From assembly GCF_000426645.1 (NCBI RefSeq), contig NZ_AUFT01000008.1:62001-126000 (forward strand): DNA of 64,000 nucleotides, in the 5' to 3' direction. Numbering within the stretch: the stretch's first letter is position 1; each line of letters opens with the position of its first letter. Of this stretch, positions 19,425-28,352 are shown in pieces. Source of the stretch: Nakamurella lactea DSM 19367. GTDB lineage: Bacteria; Actinomycetota; Actinomycetes; Mycobacteriales; Nakamurellaceae. The translations under genes and the position numbers were made by a program. The notes beneath the pieces were generated by a model. The model was not told the origin of the DNA, ran no database searches, and was given only the letters and a program-made list of their open reading frames with translations.

Positions 19425-20629
19425 GCAAGTCCAGAGGTGGTCTCGGGCGCGGTATCGCCTCCCTGATCCCGACCGGTCCGCCGACGAACACGGTGTCCGA
19501 CGTCTTTCTCGGCGGTCCGCCGAAGCCGAAGCCCGTCCCAGCCGCGGCGGACGCGGAGCGGTCGACGGACACCGATGGCGACGGTGCGGTGAACGGTGGG
19601 ACCCCGGCCGGGACCGGACCGGCGTCAGCATCGTCGTCGGCTGGCGCGGCAAGTGCGAACGGCGCGCCATCCGCCGACGGCGCGGTCGGTGGGCCGGACG
19701 GCCCGCGGTATGCGGAGATCGATCCCGAGCAGATCCGGCCCAATCCGCGAAACCCACGCACGGTCTTCGATGAGGACGCGCTCGGCGAGCTGGAACACTC
19801 GTTGCGCGAGTTCGGCATGCTGCAGCCGGTGGTGGTCCGTGAGTTGCCGGCCGGAACCGATGGCGGCCGCTACGAACTGGTGATGGGCGAACGACGGTGG
19901 CGGGCCGCCCAGCGTGCCGGCCTCGACGCAATCCCGGCCCTGGTCCGCAAGACCGAGGACGCCGACCTGCTGCGGGACGCGCTACTGGAGAACATTCACC
20001 GGGCGAACCTCAACCCGCTGGAAGAGGCGGCCGCATACCAGCAGCTACTCGAGGAGTTCGAGGTGACGCACGACGAGCTGGCCGCCCGGTTGGGGCGCAG
20101 CCGCCCGGTCATCTCGAACACCATCCGACTACTGAAGCTGCCGGTCGCTGTGCAGCGCCGGGTCGCGGCCGGGGTGTTGTCCGCCGGTCATGCCCGCGCT
20201 CTGCTCGGTCTCGACGACGCCGGCGCCCAGGAGGAACTGGCCGCCAAGATCGTGGCCGAAGGCCTGTCGGTCCGGGGCACCGAAGAGCAGGTGACGATGC
20301 TGGGTTCGCAGACGCCGAAGAAGCGAGCGGCCCCACGCAAGAAGCTGATCATGCCCGGCCTCGACGACCTGGCCCGTGGCCTGTCGGACCGGTTCGACAC
20401 CCGGGCGAAGGTCGAGCTCGGCAAGCGCAAGGGCAAGATCACCCTCGAGTTCGCGACGGTCGACGACCTTGAGCGGATCGTCGCGATCATGGCCCCCGAC
20501 GTCGCCCGCCGGACCGCCGCCGACGGTGGATTTCAGGCCACCGACGCCGCGGTCGGTGTGGTCGAGTCGACCAACGGCCCCGCTGACGGCGCCGTACTGG
20601 CACACAGTTCGGTGATCGAATCACAGTGA
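19421..20629 (+). CDS. parB: Chromosome partitioning protein ParB (CTPase)
   Basis: 402 aa, ATG overlapping the parA stop. Residues ~1-95 are basic then low-complexity. The CTP-binding ParB/Srx domain (~97-215) has [34 protein letters not shown] and [18 protein letters not shown]. The HTH (~225-250, [21 protein letters not shown]) binds parS. The C-terminus is the dimerisation region. ParB spreads from the parS sites just upstream to form the segregation complex. Confidence 0.96.
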   Translation: MSKSRGGLGRGIASLIPTGPPTNTVSDVFLGGPPKPKPVPAAADAERSTDTDGDGAVNGGTPAGTGPASASSSAGAASANGAPSADGAVGGPDGPRYAEIDPEQIRPNPRNPRTVFDEDALGELEHSLREFGMLQPVVVRELPAGTDGGRYELVMGERRWRAAQRAGLDAIPALVRKTEDADLLRDALLENIHRANLNPLEEAAAYQQLLEEFEVTHDELAARLGRSRPVISNTIRLLKLPVAVQRRVAAGVLSAGHARALLGLDDAGAQEELAAKIVAEGLSVRGTEEQVTMLGSQTPKKRAAPRKKLIMPGLDDLARGLSDRFDTRAKVELGKRKGKITLEFATVDDLERIVAIMAPDVARRTAADGGFQATDAAVGVVESTNGPADGAVLAHSSVIESQ

Positions 20630-20647
20630 TGTAATTTCGACGACCGA

Positions 20648-20692
20648 CCACCCACGGCCGTTCCGTCACGGTGACGGAACGGCCGTGGGTGG
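20648..20692. terminator. 45-nt near-perfect palindrome after parB
   Basis: Two 22-nt arms pair perfectly around a single central base. The left arm starts CCACCCACGGCC and ends CGTCAC; the right arm starts GTGACG and ends GTGGGTGG. It lies 18 bp after parB, before the convergent GNAT gene. It should act as a strong bidirectional terminator, but there is no U-tract and the stem is unusually long. Confidence 0.6.
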
Positions 20693-20877
20693 GTTCCGAA
20701 CCACGACCGTTTCAGACCGAGACACCTTGCAGCGCAACAGTTTCAGTAGTTCCCGGCCGCGACGACGACCCTCCGTCCGTTCCGAACGGCGCTGGGGTGG
20801 AGTCGCATGGCCCAATCCTCCGGTCGACGCGAACGGCACTGGCGGGTCTCGCTCGCTGCGCTCGCATTGCTTCCGCC

Positions 20878-21456
20878 CTACGTGCCTTTTCGCGCCGACC
20901 TGCAGCTTGGCCCAAGCTCGTTGCCGAACAGATCCTGTCGACGGAGTAGGCGAATTTCGTCGGCGTTCAGATCCTCGTCATGGAGGCGGCCGCCGTCGGG
21001 CTCGAAACCGTGGCGGCGGTAGAAGGATTGCGCGCGGGCGTTCTGCTCGACCACCCAGAGGTAGGCGGGATCGTCGGCGATGGTCGCGGCCATCAGCAGA
21101 TCGGCAACGCCGCTGCCGTGATGCGCGGCCAGAACATTGATCGCCCACAGCTGCCGCGGCGTCGGCGGATCGTCATCCCGGGCATTGCCGGCCGTCGCGA
21201 AACCGGCAATCTCCCCGGTCACCGCATGTTGGGCAATCCGAGTGACCAGACCCTCGCGTTCTGCCGACTCCGCGCGCTCGGCGATCTGCCGCCACCGCTC
21301 AGCCGAGCTCTCGGGATTGAGCCGCGCCAGCGCCTCCTCCGACATCATCCCGACATAGGCCTCCCGCCACACCGCCACATGCAGCGCCCCCAACTCGGTT
21401 GCATCGCCAACCAACGGCCGTCGAATCACATACTCAGACCTGTTGTCAGAACTCAT
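20878..21456 (-). CDS. GNAT family N-acetyltransferase
   Basis: 192 aa. The N-terminus (YVIRRPLVGDATELGALHVAVWREAY) and PESSAERWRQIAE match single-domain GNAT proteins. The acetyl-CoA loop region is LWAINVLAAHHGSGVADLLM (the usual R/Q-x-x-G-x-G/A is modified to HHGSGVA), and the C-terminal motif is VVEQNARAQSFYRRHGFEPDG. The substrate cannot be inferred. It faces parB across a large palindrome. Confidence 0.85.
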   Translation of the reverse strand: MSSDNRSEYVIRRPLVGDATELGALHVAVWREAYVGMMSEEALARLNPESSAERWRQIAERAESAEREGLVTRIAQHAVTGEIAGFATAGNARDDDPPTPRQLWAINVLAAHHGSGVADLLMAATIADDPAYLWVVEQNARAQSFYRRHGFEPDGGRLHDEDLNADEIRLLRRQDLFGNELGPSCRSARKGT

Positions 21457-21570
21457 ATCTCAGTATTTCACTCCGCACCCACGACGTAGCGCACGCAGGC
21501 CGCCGGGATAAGGCGCGTATGGCGGCGTGGTGACAACCGTCGAGAACCGGCGGCCGAAGAGGTCCGCCGC

Positions 21571-21666
21571 CAGCGCCGTTCCCGGTGGCCGGAGGGCGCG
21601 GTACCCGACCAACCCCAGCGCCGTTCCCGGTGGCCGGAGGGCGCGGTACCCGACCAACCCCAGCGC
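21571..21666. repeat. 45-bp tandem repeat, two copies plus a partial
   Basis: The unit begins CAGCGCCGTTCCCGGTGG and recurs exactly at 21571, 21616 and, as a six-base start only, 21661. It lies in the 251-bp gap between the GNAT start and the ATP-grasp gene stop. The period is a multiple of three, so frames stay open, but there is no plausible gene. The two full copies are identical, suggesting a recent duplication. Confidence 0.85.
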
Positions 21667-21707
21667 AGGGTGGGCTCACCCGGAGGGGTCGCCGGGCGAA
21701 AGACCCG

Positions 21708-22679
21708 TCAGCGCTTGCCTCGGGAAATCGCTTGTTCGATCAGGCGCGAATACAGTCCACCGAGGGATTCACCGGCCGCCTCCACCGCCATCGGTAGCAG
21801 CGACGTCTCGGTGAGGCCGGGCGAGACGTTCACTTCGAGGAACTGGACGGTTCCACTCTCGTCGACGATGGCATCGGTGCGGGACACGTCGCGCAGGCCG
21901 AGGATGCGGTGGGCGGCAACGGCCAGCTCGGCGGCCGCGGCCCGGCCGGCTTCGTCGAGCCGGGCCGGCGTGTGGTAGGTCGTCATCCCGGCGGTGTATC
22001 TGGCGTCGTAGTCGAAAACGTCACCGGGAAAGGAGACCTCAACCGCGGGCAGCGCTCTGGGACCGGATCCGTCGTCGATCACGGTGACCGCGATCTCCCG
22101 CCCGGTGACGAACCGTTCGACCAGCACCACCTCGCCGTAGCCGAAGCTGGACACCAGCGAGGCCGGCAGCTCGCCGGCGGCGCGCACCACGTTCGTCCCG
22201 AGGGCCGATCCGCCCTGATGCGGCTTGAGCGTCAGCGGGAGTCCGATCGACGACACCAGCAGCTCGATCAACGACGAGGCACCCAGATCACGGAACGTAC
22301 TGTGCGACAGGGTGAACCAGTCGGGGGTCGGGAATCCGGCGCGGCGCATCAGGCTCTTGGCCGTTGGCTTGTCCCAGGCGAAACGGCAGTCATGCGAAGC
22401 GGTCCCAGGGAATGGGATCCCCATCATCTCCAGCACCCCTTGCACAGCACCGTTTTCGCCGCGCCCTCCGTGCAGGGCGATCACCGCGGCGTCGGGTCGT
22501 TGGGAGGCCAGCCAGGGCACCAGATCGCTGTCGGCGTCGCGGACGGTGACGTCGTGGCCGTCCCGTCGCAGCGACTCGGCGAGCCGGGAACCGGATCGCA
22601 GGGAAACGTCACGCTCGTGGGTCAACCCGCCGGCCAGCACCACCACATGGCGCGACGGTGGTTCGTCAGCGGCGGGCAT
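21708..22679 (-). CDS. D-alanine--D-alanine ligase-like ATP-grasp enzyme
   Basis: 323 aa from the ATG at 22679 (MPAADEPPSRHVVVLAGGLTHER); AAGGAG lies 12 nt upstream, and a TTG nine codons earlier is less likely. Ddl-family motifs are present: GGLTHERDVSLRSG, ALHGGRGENGAVQG (canonical GEDG has become GENG), LTLKPHQGGSALGTN and FLEVNVSPGLTETSLLPMA. It probably ligates D-Ala or a related amino acid. Many actinobacteria have such a gene near parB in addition to the main ddl, so it may not be the essential peptidoglycan ligase. It lies 45 bp after the aminotransferase stop. Confidence 0.8.
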   Translation of the reverse strand: MPAADEPPSRHVVVLAGGLTHERDVSLRSGSRLAESLRRDGHDVTVRDADSDLVPWLASQRPDAAVIALHGGRGENGAVQGVLEMMGIPFPGTASHDCRFAWDKPTAKSLMRRAGFPTPDWFTLSHSTFRDLGASSLIELLVSSIGLPLTLKPHQGGSALGTNVVRAAGELPASLVSSFGYGEVVLVERFVTGREIAVTVIDDGSGPRALPAVEVSFPGDVFDYDARYTAGMTTYHTPARLDEAGRAAAAELAVAAHRILGLRDVSRTDAIVDESGTVQFLEVNVSPGLTETSLLPMAVEAAGESLGGLYSRLIEQAISRGKR

Positions 22680-22724
22680 TGACCATCCGATCTCCTTGTG
22701 GTGCAACGGGTCAGCGGAAGCGCA

Positions 22725-24026
22725 TCAGACTGCGTCGGGGGCCGGCGCGGTCGGCCCACCGAGCCGCAGATCGGGCCTTGACACCGATCCGACGCCGAAG
22801 GTCCGCAGCATCTCCTGCTCGGCCTCCAGTACCGTTCCCAGCCGGCGGATTCCCTCGACGATGCGCTCGGGAGTCGGGTAACAGAACGAGAGCCGCATCT
22901 GCCGGGTGCCGAAACCATCGGCGTAGAAGGCGGTTCCGGGTACGTAGGCGACCCGCTCGGTGACCGCCCTCGGCAACATCGCGGCGGTGTCGTAACCCTC
23001 GGGCAGGGTCAGCCAGACGTAGAAGCCGCCGTCCGGCCGGGTCCAGGTCGTGCCGGCCGGCATGTGCGTCTCCAGGGCAGCCAGCATGGCGTCGCGGCGC
23101 TCGGCGTACAGCTCCCGATAGGTCTTGATCTGGCTCTGCCAGTCGAAGTTCGCCAGATACCGGGAGATCATCATCTGGTTGAACATCGGCGGGTTCAGAA
23201 TGGCGGACTCGTTGGCCAGCACCAGCTTTTCCTTGACCGCGTGCGGCGCCAGCACCCAGCCGACCCGCAGCCCGGGAGCGAAGGTCTTGGAGAACGAGCC
23301 GAGGTAGATCACGTTGTCGGGATCCAGCGAACGGATTGCCGGGTAGACGGTGTCCGAGAAGCCGAGCAGCCCGTACGGATTGTCCTCCAACACGGTGATC
23401 CCGGCCTCGGCGCAGATCCGGGCGACCTGCGCGCGCCGGTCAACGGACAGCGTCACGCCGGCCGGGTTGTGGAAGTTCGGGACCGTGTACAGCAGTTTCG
23501 CCCGCCGCCCGGACTCACGTACCGCGGCGATCGCGGCCTCGAGCGCCGCCGGAACCAGGCCGTCGTCATCGGTCTCGACGTGCACCACCTGCGCCTGGTA
23601 GGCGGAGAAGGTGCCCAGCGCGCCGACGTACGACGGTGCCTCGGCCAGGATCACATCGCCTGGGTCGCAATAGATCCGGGTCACCAGGTCGAGGGCCATC
23701 TGCGAGCCGATGGTCACCACCACGTCGTCCGGGTGGGCGCTGATCCCCTCGAGGGCCATCACCTGGCAGATCTGTTCCCGGAGTTCGGGAATGCCCTGCC
23801 CGGCCCCGTACTGCAACGCCACCCGGCCGTCATCGGCGAGCAGCCGCCCGGTCTCCGCGGCCAGCTGCTCCAGCGGCAACGAGTCCAGGAACGGCATTCC
23901 GCCGGCCAGCGAGACCACCTCGGGACGGTTGACCACCGCGAACAGTGCCCGGATGGCCGAGGCCCGCATGCCGCCGGTGCGGACGGCGTTCCGCTGCAAC
24001 TGCGGATCCAGGGATCGACCGGACAT
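22725..24026 (-). CDS. PLP-dependent class I/II aminotransferase
   Basis: 433 aa. It is fold type I, with VSLAGGMPFLDSLP near the N-terminus, LQYGAGQGIPELREQI, the NFHNPAGVTLSVDRR loop, and the PLP-lysine motif IYLGSFSKTFAPGLRVGW. It resembles LysN/2-aminoadipate and MocR-type aminotransferase domains, without an N-terminal HTH. It lies directly upstream of the ATP-grasp ligase on the same strand, so the two probably form an operon in amino-acid or cell-wall metabolism. Confidence 0.87.
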   Translation of the reverse strand: MSGRSLDPQLQRNAVRTGGMRASAIRALFAVVNRPEVVSLAGGMPFLDSLPLEQLAAETGRLLADDGRVALQYGAGQGIPELREQICQVMALEGISAHPDDVVVTIGSQMALDLVTRIYCDPGDVILAEAPSYVGALGTFSAYQAQVVHVETDDDGLVPAALEAAIAAVRESGRRAKLLYTVPNFHNPAGVTLSVDRRAQVARICAEAGITVLEDNPYGLLGFSDTVYPAIRSLDPDNVIYLGSFSKTFAPGLRVGWVLAPHAVKEKLVLANESAILNPPMFNQMMISRYLANFDWQSQIKTYRELYAERRDAMLAALETHMPAGTTWTRPDGGFYVWLTLPEGYDTAAMLPRAVTERVAYVPGTAFYADGFGTRQMRLSFCYPTPERIVEGIRRLGTVLEAEQEMLRTFGVGSVSRPDLRLGGPTAPAPDAV

Positions 24027-24144
24027 CGCGCAACTTCCTTCGGCGGAGGGGAAGCTGCGATCCTACAGGCACCCACCGGAGACGCCCGCGGACCACGCGG
24101 CAGTGGGCAGCCCGCGAGTGCTGGATGCGACCAGTCCGGCGGAT

Positions 24145-25071
24145 CTACGGAGTGCTCAGCGGATCCGCGCCGTGCCCGGCATCGGGTGCCAGGTGCCGGG
24201 TGAGCCCTGGCGGCAGTACCCGGCGTAGCCGTTCCGGGTCGGCGAGGATGTCGATCTCGCTGATCAGGCCGTCGCGCACCGCGATGCTGACGATCGCCAT
24301 CGGGACGCCACGCGGGGCGGCGACCAGGCCCGGCGCGCCGTTCACCAGGACCGGAACGGTCGAGCGGGCCAGCCCGGCGTACCGCTGAGCCTGCCCGGCC
24401 ACCGTCACCGGACCGCGAAGCACCCGCGACGGGCCGAGCGGCCCGTCGCCGGCGTCGGCCCGCAGCACCACGTCCGGGTGCAGCAGCGCCACCAGGCCCT
24501 CGAAGTCGCCCTCCCTTGAGGCGCTGAGGAACGCGTCCAGCACCTCGGAGTGCCGGCGCGCGTCGGCGTCCGGGGTCGAACCGGCGGACCGCAGCCGCTG
24601 TCGAGCTCGGCTGGCCAGTTGCTTGGCCGCGGCCGGCGACCGATCCAGCATCGGCCCGATCTGGTCGAACGGGACCCCGAACACGTCGTGCAGGACGAAC
24701 GCCAATCGCTCGGCGGGCGACAGCGTTTCCAGCACGATCAGCAACGCCAGCCCTACCGAGTCGGCCAGTTCGGCGCGCGCCTGCGGGTCGTCATCGACGG
24801 CGGTGACGATCGGGTCGGGTAGATGCCCGTCCTCGATCGGGTCCTCGCGCCGGGCGGCCCGGCTGCGCAGCATGTCCAGGCAGATCCGGCCGACCACGGT
24901 GGTGAGCCAGGCGCGCAGGCTCCGCACCTCGTCGGTGTCGGCGCGGGCCAGCCGCAGCCAGGCCTCCTGGACGGCGTCGTCGGCATCCGTCAGCGAACCC
25001 AGCATGCGGTACGCGACGGCCTGCAGATGAGCGCGGTGGGCCTCGAATTCGGCTGCCAGCCGGTCGGTCAC
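24145..25071 (-). CDS. ECF sigma factor with SnoaL-like C-terminus (SigJ/ECF41 type)
   Basis: 308 aa, GTG start. Sigma region 2 is at ~10-80 (AYRMLGSLTDADDAVQEAWLRL, LRAWLTTVVGRICLDMLRSR) and region 4 at ~120-180 (LSPAERLAFVLHDVFGVPFDQIG). A ~110-residue SnoaL-like domain follows (FLSASREGDFEGLVALLHPDV). ECF41-type factors are regulated by this fused domain instead of an anti-sigma. It is divergent from a deazaflavin-type oxidoreductase at 25160, a likely target. Confidence 0.88.
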   Translation of the reverse strand: MTDRLAAEFEAHRAHLQAVAYRMLGSLTDADDAVQEAWLRLARADTDEVRSLRAWLTTVVGRICLDMLRSRAARREDPIEDGHLPDPIVTAVDDDPQARAELADSVGLALLIVLETLSPAERLAFVLHDVFGVPFDQIGPMLDRSPAAAKQLASRARQRLRSAGSTPDADARRHSEVLDAFLSASREGDFEGLVALLHPDVVLRADAGDGPLGPSRVLRGPVTVAGQAQRYAGLARSTVPVLVNGAPGLVAAPRGVPMAIVSIAVRDGLISEIDILADPERLRRVLPPGLTRHLAPDAGHGADPLSTP

Positions 25072-25159
25072 TGTTACCTGCCTCCCTCCTGGTTCGTCCT
25101 ATCAGAGAAAGACGAAGCAGCACCGGCGGATGTCACATCCGACGACGAAGGAGACCCTG

Positions 25160-25690
25160 ATGACGAACGACGCAGCACCGCAGCCGGCGCCGAATCCGGT
25201 ACCCCACCCGGCCGCCGGGAACGCCGCCGAGCGGCCGCAGCCGCGCGCCAACAAGCTGCGCTTCCAGCGATTCACCAACGCGCTGATCCGCGGCCTGTTG
25301 CGCACCCCGCTGCTGTGCCGACTGGTCGGTGCGCGGCTGCTGACCATCTATCTGGTCGGCCGCAAGAGTGGCCGGCACTACGCGATCCCGGTCGCCTACA
25401 CCGCCCAGGGCACCGACCTGCTGGTCGGCAGCCCGTTCGGCTGGATCCGCAACCTGCGCACCGGCGATCCGGTCGACATCCGGCTCAAGGGCCGGCGGGT
25501 GGCGGCGGACGTCCGGGTCTTCCGGGACGAACAGGGGGCGATCGCGGCCTACCGGACGATGGCCCGCGACAACCACGCCTTCGCGGGCTTCAACAAGATC
25601 GGCATCGGGGCTGACGGCGAGCCGGACGCCGGGGACCTCCGGCTGGCCTTCGAGGCCGGTGCCAGGGCGGCGGTGCTGACGCCGCGCTGA
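25160..25690 (+). CDS. Nitroreductase/deazaflavin-dependent (DUF385-like) oxidoreductase
   Basis: 176 aa from the ATG at 25160, which has GGAG upstream; an in-frame ATG ten codons earlier lacks a ribosome site. The split-beta-barrel pattern includes LLTIYLVGRKSGRHYAIPVAY, LLVGSPFGWIRNLRTGDPVDI and MARDNHAFAGFNKIG. This matches Ddn-like F420-binding proteins. The substrate is unknown. It is divergent from the ECF sigma gene, pointing to co-regulation. Confidence 0.75.
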   Translation: MTNDAAPQPAPNPVPHPAAGNAAERPQPRANKLRFQRFTNALIRGLLRTPLLCRLVGARLLTIYLVGRKSGRHYAIPVAYTAQGTDLLVGSPFGWIRNLRTGDPVDIRLKGRRVAADVRVFRDEQGAIAAYRTMARDNHAFAGFNKIGIGADGEPDAGDLRLAFEAGARAAVLTPR

Positions 25691-25725
25691 CCGCGGCCGC
25701 CGGAAGCTACCCGCGAGTACGGGTC

Positions 25726-25755
25726 GATTTCGGCCGCGACTACGCGGCCGAAATC
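25726..25755. terminator. Hairpin terminator after the deazaflavin gene
   Basis: A 13-bp perfect stem (GATTTCGGCCGCG/CGCGGCCGAAATC) with the loop ACTA, 35 bp after the stop. There is no U-tract, as usual in GC-rich actinobacteria. Confidence 0.6.
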
Positions 25756-25859
25756 CACCCCATCACCGCAGCCGCCGCCGGCGGCCGGGCCGCGGCGGCG
25801 CCACGCTGCCCGGTTTGGGATGCTGGGACGTGCACCGGCACCCCGATCGGAAGGACGCG

Positions 25860-26519
25860 ATGACGCTCGCCCTCGTCCCGCTGTCCATGTCGACCATCGA
25901 GATGATCCCGCAACCGTGTCGAGACTGTGTGTTCTGGGAGCTGGACGCCGAGGCGAATCAGATCGCCTCCCGCGAGGGACACACGGCGTTCGAGAAGGAG
26001 GTCTGGCTGTCCGGGGTGATGCTGACCTGGGGCAGCGCCGGGCTGATCGTCACCGTTGACGACCGACCGGCCGGCTACGCATTGTTCGCACCGCCGACGA
26101 CGGTCCCGGCCGTGGCCGCCTTCCCGTCCGGGCCGGTATCCCCCGATGCGGTGTTGCTCACCACCGTCCGGGTACAGCCGCAGTACACGGGTGGCGGCAT
26201 CGGATCGTTCCTGCTGAACGGGGTGGTGCAGACCCTCACCAGGCGCGGGGTGCGGGCCGTCGAGGTGTTCGGCCGGGAGCCGCGGTCCCGCGACGGGAAT
26301 GCCGAACCGCCGTCCCGGCGGCACTGCACGGTGCCGGCGGACTTCGTCCGCAGTGCCGGATTCGTCGAGATCAAGGGCCATCGGCGATACCCGCGACTGC
26401 GGTACGAGCTGTCCGGCAAGCACGACTGGAAGGCGGAGGTGGAGGCCGCGCTGGATCGCCGGTTCGACCTCGTCCCGGCCGGTGCCGGGTCGGCGACCGC
26501 GGCGTTGGTCGAGCATTGA
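25860..26519 (+). CDS. GNAT-like acetyltransferase, Rv3916c-type
   Basis: 219 aa from the ATG at 25860 with GGAAGGA upstream. The central GNAT core has LLTTVRVQPQYTGGGIGSFLLNG (the acetyl-CoA loop Q-x-x-G-G-G-I-G) and ADFVRSAGFVEIKGHRRYPRL. An N-terminal Cys pair (PCRDCVFWELD) is noticeable and may bind metal. It is on the parAB strand between parB and cwlM, the position of Rv3916c in M. tuberculosis, so I take it as the positional homologue. Confidence 0.78.
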   Translation: MTLALVPLSMSTIEMIPQPCRDCVFWELDAEANQIASREGHTAFEKEVWLSGVMLTWGSAGLIVTVDDRPAGYALFAPPTTVPAVAAFPSGPVSPDAVLLTTVRVQPQYTGGGIGSFLLNGVVQTLTRRGVRAVEVFGREPRSRDGNAEPPSRRHCTVPADFVRSAGFVEIKGHRRYPRLRYELSGKHDWKAEVEAALDRRFDLVPAGAGSATAALVEH

Positions 26520-26551
26520 CCGCGGCGCTGGTCGAGCACCGATCGCGGCGC

Positions 26552-26839
26552 TCAGGCGCTCGGCGTCAGCCTGATCAGCAGGAACGCACCCACCAGCAGG
26601 ACGACGTAAACCGCCGCCGCGACCAGCCAGAACCATTGCACCGGGGAGCCGAACAGGGCGTTCACGCCCAGGCACAGGACCAGCGTCGACAGGCCGCAAC
26701 CGAGGGTAATGAGGATCGCGTCGCGGCGGCGCATCTTGCCCTGCCGCGCCCGTGACCGAATGGTGGACGGGTGTCCGGTTTTCGGTGCCTCCGACCGCTC
26801 ACTCACGACGTCACCGACCCTTCGCCGCATCACCGGCAT
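26552..26839 (-). CDS. Small two-helix membrane protein
   Basis: Up to 95 aa; the exact start is uncertain. The N-terminal third is basic and polar. Two hydrophobic segments follow: DAILITLGCGLSTLVLCLGV and WFWLVAAAVYVVLLVGAFLL. It ends 32 bp from the convergent acetyltransferase gene. The function is not recognised. Confidence 0.6.
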   Translation of the reverse strand: MPVMRRRVGDVVSERSEAPKTGHPSTIRSRARQGKMRRRDAILITLGCGLSTLVLCLGVNALFGSPVQWFWLVAAAVYVVLLVGAFLLIRLTPSA

Positions 26840-26855
26840 TTCGCCAGCCGGACAG

Positions 26856-27614
26856 CTACGAGCCTACCCGTCCGTTGCCGACCACCGGCAGCACCGTCTG
26901 CTCGAGGCCGTTGAACATCTCGTCGATCAGGGCGCGGATCTGGGCCGACGGAGGCAGGCCGAGCTCGCGTTCCAGCAGCTGCCGGTACCGGTCGAAATGC
27001 AGTACCGCGGCGGAGGCGTTGCCCTGCCGCAGATGGACCTCGATCAGCAGCCGATGGGTGCTGTCCCGCAACGGATCGGCGGCCACTCCGGCCATCGCCA
27101 GTGCCAGCGCCTCGTCGAGGTTGTCCTCCCGCAGCTGGGTCGCGCAGAGCCGCTCCAACGCGGCCACCCGTAGGTTCCGCAGTCTCTCCCGCTCGTCGCG
27201 TGCCCAGTCGTCATACCAACCGGGGAGCAGTTCGCCGGCGCAGCGGACCGTCGACCGGCCGGTCCGATGGACCGGCCGCCCGTCGAGGGCGGCGTCGATG
27301 AATCCGAGCAGCTGCAGCAGGTCGGTGTCCGTCACCGCTCCCAGCCCGAGGGCCGACCGATCGCCGTCGAGCAGGCCGGGGGCTTCCCGCAGCACCCGCC
27401 ACATGGTGGTCCGCAGGCTGGCCATGGCGGCGGTGTCGCGGTGATCGGGCCAGAGCGTTCCGGCCAACCAGCAGCGTTCCTTGATGCCGACCACCGCCAG
27501 CAGGGCGATCAGTCGGCGACCGTTCGGTGGCAGCCGCACAGAACGGCTCCCCGGGTTCGCAGTCAGCTGGAAGCTGTCCAGTAATCGCAGGCTGTATCCG
27601 ATGGTCTCGGTCAT
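26856..27614 (-). CDS. SARP/AfsR-type transcriptional regulator (BTAD domain only)
   Basis: 252 aa from the ATG at 27614. An N-terminal OmpR-like winged helix (YSLRLLDSFQLTANPG, LPPNGRRLIALLAVVG, AGTLWPDHRDTAAMASLRTTM) is followed by the bacterial transcriptional activation domain (~95-245, ERLRNLRVAALERLC, PLRDSTHRLLIEVHLRQGN, FDRYRQLLERELGLPPS). SARPs usually activate secondary-metabolite clusters. It is divergent from the peptide genes at 27868, with 253 bp between, so it is the probable pathway activator. No signalling domain is attached. Confidence 0.85.
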   Translation of the reverse strand: MTETIGYSLRLLDSFQLTANPGSRSVRLPPNGRRLIALLAVVGIKERCWLAGTLWPDHRDTAAMASLRTTMWRVLREAPGLLDGDRSALGLGAVTDTDLLQLLGFIDAALDGRPVHRTGRSTVRCAGELLPGWYDDWARDERERLRNLRVAALERLCATQLREDNLDEALALAMAGVAADPLRDSTHRLLIEVHLRQGNASAAVLHFDRYRQLLERELGLPPSAQIRALIDEMFNGLEQTVLPVVGNGRVGS

Positions 27615-27867
27615 CCCGTCACCGCCCAACGCTTCGACGTGAACCGACCTGCAGGTTCACCCATCCCTGAGGTTCCGGTTCGATGTCCGGATACGTCACC
27701 AGGGGTAGCAGATTGTCCGTCACCCGTTCACCACAAAGTGGCCTCGACCTCGGAACGAAGACGGATCGGTGATGCGACGGTTACGCAGCGATGACGGGTG
27801 GGGGTGCCTACTGATGGCGTGCGCACAACACATCCATCCACATCACCATCAGAAGGGAACCACCATC
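27615..27867. promoter_or_regulatory. Divergent promoter region, SARP gene / peptide operon
   Basis: This 253-bp stretch separates the SARP start from the first peptide start. It is less GC-rich than its surroundings. Repeated TTCACC/GTCACC words (around 27655, 27700, 27720 and 27727) could be activator half-sites, but spacing is irregular and I do not assign an operator. Confidence 0.35.
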
Positions 27868-28062
27868 ATGTCTGCACTCACGCTGCGCGAACTGTCCACG
27901 GAGTCGGCCGAACTGCTGCCGACCCGGGAGACGCTGGACTTCATCCACGTCAACTACGCCAACGTCTGGGCGAGCAACTCGTCGCTGGCCCTGAACGCCG
28001 CCTCGCTGTTCTCCCTGGCGAACTCCTCCGCGGCCCAGGTCATCACCGTCGCCCAGGGCTGA
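27868..28062 (+). CDS. Leader-type peptide 1 (RiPP-like precursor candidate)
   Basis: 64 aa, ATG with AAGGGAA 9 nt upstream. It has no Sec signal. Residues 1-23 form a putative leader (MSALTLRELSTESAELLPTR, then ETL). Residues 24-64 form an Ala/Asn/Ser/Val core with alternating small residues, no Cys, and end VAQG. It shares MSA, RE, ELLPxRETL and most of the Asn/Ala positions with the next gene. The core aligns without gaps with the CxxC repeats of the secreted protein at 31193. It precedes a PqqD-M50 fusion, so I infer a processed precursor. Confidence 0.75.
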   Translation: MSALTLRELSTESAELLPTRETLDFIHVNYANVWASNSSLALNAASLFSLANSSAAQVITVAQG

Positions 28063-28067
28063 TCGCG

Positions 28068-28265
28068 ATGTCGGCCATCGAGATCCGGGAGATCGCGGCC
28101 CAGACCGGCGAACTGTTGCCGTCGCGGGAAACGCTCGCACTGTTCTCGATCAACATCGCGCCGGTCACGGCGGTGAATGTCGCTATCGCCGTGAACGCGG
28201 CGACCATCAACTCGTCCGCCCAGGCCTTCGCCGGCCAGTGGATCACGATGGCGCTGCACACCTGA
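28068..28265 (+). CDS. Leader-type peptide 2 (paralogue of peptide 1)
   Basis: 65 aa, starting 5 nt after peptide 1. The leader is MSAIEIREIAAQTGELLPSR then ETL; the core runs from residue 24 to the C-terminal MALHT. It aligns without gaps with peptide 1 to residue 62. Shared core positions include N29, A31, V33, A35, N37, A41, N43-A45, S49, A51, A55, Q57, I59 and T60. The alternating pattern (NxAxVxAxN, IAVNAA) suggests a beta-strand or amyloid-like core. No Cys. A strong hairpin follows before the processing gene. Confidence 0.75.
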   Translation: MSAIEIREIAAQTGELLPSRETLALFSINIAPVTAVNVAIAVNAATINSSAQAFAGQWITMALHT

Positions 28266-28323
28266 TCCCGACTTCCGGGGTCACCCGCCGGTCGCCCGGT
28301 ACTGCGGCGATCGGACCCGGGAT

Positions 28324-28352
28324 GCGGTGGGGGTCACGCCGACCCCCACCGC
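28324..28352. terminator. Hairpin between peptide genes and processing gene
   Basis: A 12-bp perfect stem (GCGGTGGGGGTC/GACCCCCACCGC) with a 5-nt loop sits in the 165-bp gap after peptide 2. As an attenuator or RNA-stabilising 3' end it would keep peptide mRNA far more abundant than mRNA for the downstream membrane protease, a common arrangement in precursor-peptide operons. Confidence 0.65.
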
